From the NCBI RefSeq assembly GCF_003385595.1, contig NZ_QNUE01000007.1, positions 211,015-275,014 of the forward strand: 64,000 nt of DNA, in the 5' to 3' direction. Source of the stretch: Chryseobacterium flavum. Its GTDB lineage: Bacteria > Bacteroidota > Bacteroidia > Flavobacteriales > Weeksellaceae. This document shows positions 63,198 to 64,000 of the stretch, piece by piece (within the stretch, counting starts at the first letter, position 1; the number at the start of each line of letters is the position of its first letter). The position numbers and the translations under genes were made by a program. The notes below the pieces were generated by a model that saw only the letters and a program-made list of their open reading frames with translations, did no database searches and was not told where the DNA came from.

Positions 63198-63781
63198 AAA
63201 TAGATTTTAATAAAGATAACGGCCTTGTGCCTGTAGTTATTCAGGATAGCAGAACGTTACAGGTACTTATGCTCGGTTATATGAATGAAGAAGCCTTTGA
63301 GAAAACAAAAAAAGAAGGAATTGTTACTTTTTTCAGCCGTTCCAAAAACAGACTCTGGACAAAAGGTGAAGAATCGGGTAATTTTTTAACGGTAAAAAGT
63401 ATTGATACAGATTGTGATCAGGATACAGTTTTGATTAAAGCTGTTCCAAAGAATGTAGTCTGCCACACGGGAAGTTTCAGCTGTTTCGGAGAAAAAAATA
63501 CCAAAGGATTTTTATATGAACTGGAAGAAAAAATAGCGCAGCGAATAGATTCCAAAGCTGAAGATTCTTATACCTATTCGCTTTACCAGAGAGGAATCAA
63601 TAAAGTGGCCCAAAAGGTAGGAGAGGAAGCTGTAGAACTGGTGATTGAAGCTAAAGATAATAATGATGATCTATTTAAAAACGAAGCTGCAGATCTGCTG
63701 TATCACTTTTTGATCTTATTAAAAGCGAAAGGGTTTTCGATGGAAGAAATTGAAGAGATTCTTAAGGACAGGGACAAGTAG
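63194..63781 (+). CDS. hisIE: Phosphoribosyl-AMP cyclohydrolase / phosphoribosyl-ATP pyrophosphatase
   Basis: 195 residues in two fused domains. N-terminal [43 protein letters not shown] and [10 protein letters not shown], zinc/magnesium sites. C-terminal PRA-PH (from about 105): [14 protein letters not shown] and [13 protein letters not shown]. It performs steps two and three of the pathway. Last gene of the operon, followed by a terminator. Confidence 0.97.
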   Translation: MKIDFNKDNGLVPVVIQDSRTLQVLMLGYMNEEAFEKTKKEGIVTFFSRSKNRLWTKGEESGNFLTVKSIDTDCDQDTVLIKAVPKNVVCHTGSFSCFGEKNTKGFLYELEEKIAQRIDSKAEDSYTYSLYQRGINKVAQKVGEEAVELVIEAKDNNDDLFKNEAADLLYHFLILLKAKGFSMEEIEEILKDRDK

Positions 63782-63860
63782 AACCTTAGAAAGCATATGG
63801 TTTCTCTCAACTAAAATAATAATATTTAGCAATTCAAAGACCGGATAAAGTCTGAAATAA

Positions 63861-63890
63861 AAAAACAGCAGAAATATCCTGCTGTTTTTT
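63861..63890 (+). terminator. Terminator of the his operon
   Basis: AAAAACAGCAG (63861-63871) pairs with CTGCTGTTTTT (63879-63889) with a T run. 80 bp past hisIE. Confidence 0.85.
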
Positions 63891-63901
63891 TATCATTAGT
63901 A

Positions 63902-64000
63902 TGTCTCGTCCTGAAATAGCGATACACAAAAAAGAATCGTTATGGCAGAAACATTAACATCCACGTACATTAAACGTACCCAGAAGGATTACAGTTTAAG
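63902..64000 (+). mobile_element. Left end of an IS3-family insertion sequence
   Basis: TGTCTCGTCCTGAAATAGCG begins at 63903, resembling terminal inverted repeats of flavobacterial IS3 elements (which start with TGT and contain CCTGAAATAG). It is followed within 40 bp by a transposase start. The element continues outside the window. Confidence 0.6.
63942..64000 (+). CDS. IS3-type transposase OrfA, N-terminus only
   Basis: ATG 63942, then AETLTSTYIKRTQKDYSL, closely like the start of Chryseobacterium IS3 OrfA proteins (TSKYIRRTQRDY type). The window ends after about 19 codons. The HTH domain would follow. Confidence 0.6.
   Translation, partial: MAETLTSTYIKRTQKDYSL

Noticed and set aside
1..64000. 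CRISPR arrays, rRNA genes or replication origin
   Set aside because: No regularly spaced direct repeats, rRNA segments or clustered origin boxes were seen anywhere in the window.

Overview
The window is chromosomal DNA from a low-GC member of the Bacteroidota, most likely a Chryseobacterium-type flavobacterium (Weeksellaceae). The evidence is the type IX secretion (T9SS) C-terminal sorting domains, Omp28-like proteins, DUF6443/RHS genes, TAnnTTTG-type -7 promoter elements with TTTG-type -33 boxes, A-rich start regions without Shine-Dalgarno sites, and an IS3 end of a type common in that genus. Genus placement is inference; the phylum/class features are visible.

Layout. 1-4753: small accessory and regulatory genes (cut-off AraC regulator, SDR, a 5'-truncated quinone-oxidoreductase-like gene, histidine phosphatase, Lrp regulator, AhpD-like protein). 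5266-9071: a probable defence or cell-suicide island encoding a GDGGRDG-type nuclease-like membrane protein, a caspase-family protease and an overlapping alpha/beta hydrolase. It is followed by scrap DNA with a T9SS-domain remnant and two tRNA 3'-end-like scars that look like att sites. 9867-18117: divergent redox/secretion cluster (DsbD, DUF6029 protein, TlpA / Omp28-like proteins with CxxC and T9SS tags). 18549-23037: Baeyer-Villiger module (SDR, BVMO, esterase, divergent AraC). It abuts decayed remains of a mutagenic-repair cassette (dnaE-type C-terminus, alkB). 24193-27203: degenerate NUMOD4 protein, an ancient LuxR-HTH scrap, and a membrane protein translationally coupled to a 43-residue microprotein.

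27337-38403: RHS toxin locus. A long rod-like structured element, a palindromic promoter region, a Trp-Trp leader peptide with a terminator-like hairpin, a T9SS cargo protein and two YD/RHS proteins precede an HNH toxin tip with a DUF4262 immunity candidate. A promoterless, headless alternative toxin tip (GIY-YIG-like) with its own immunity genes follows; it repeats the linker DNA used for swapping. HTH gene pairs and RHS scrap lie downstream.

38512-50973: mostly secreted or hypothetical proteins, a TPR-LuxR regulator, a double-glycine bacteriocin-like peptide, a lipoprotein hydrolase, a PhzF protein, a PRISE-type reductase with divergent AraC, and an NlpC/P60 lipoprotein. 51060-56559: housekeeping (ICMT-like methyltransferase, dapD) and a cell-surface glycan cluster. 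56566-63781: complete his operon hisG-D-C-B-H-A-F-IE under a classical attenuator with a His-rich leader peptide and a mutually exclusive antiterminator. The window ends inside an IS3 element.

Functions rest on motif recognition by eye; no database search or structure prediction was run.
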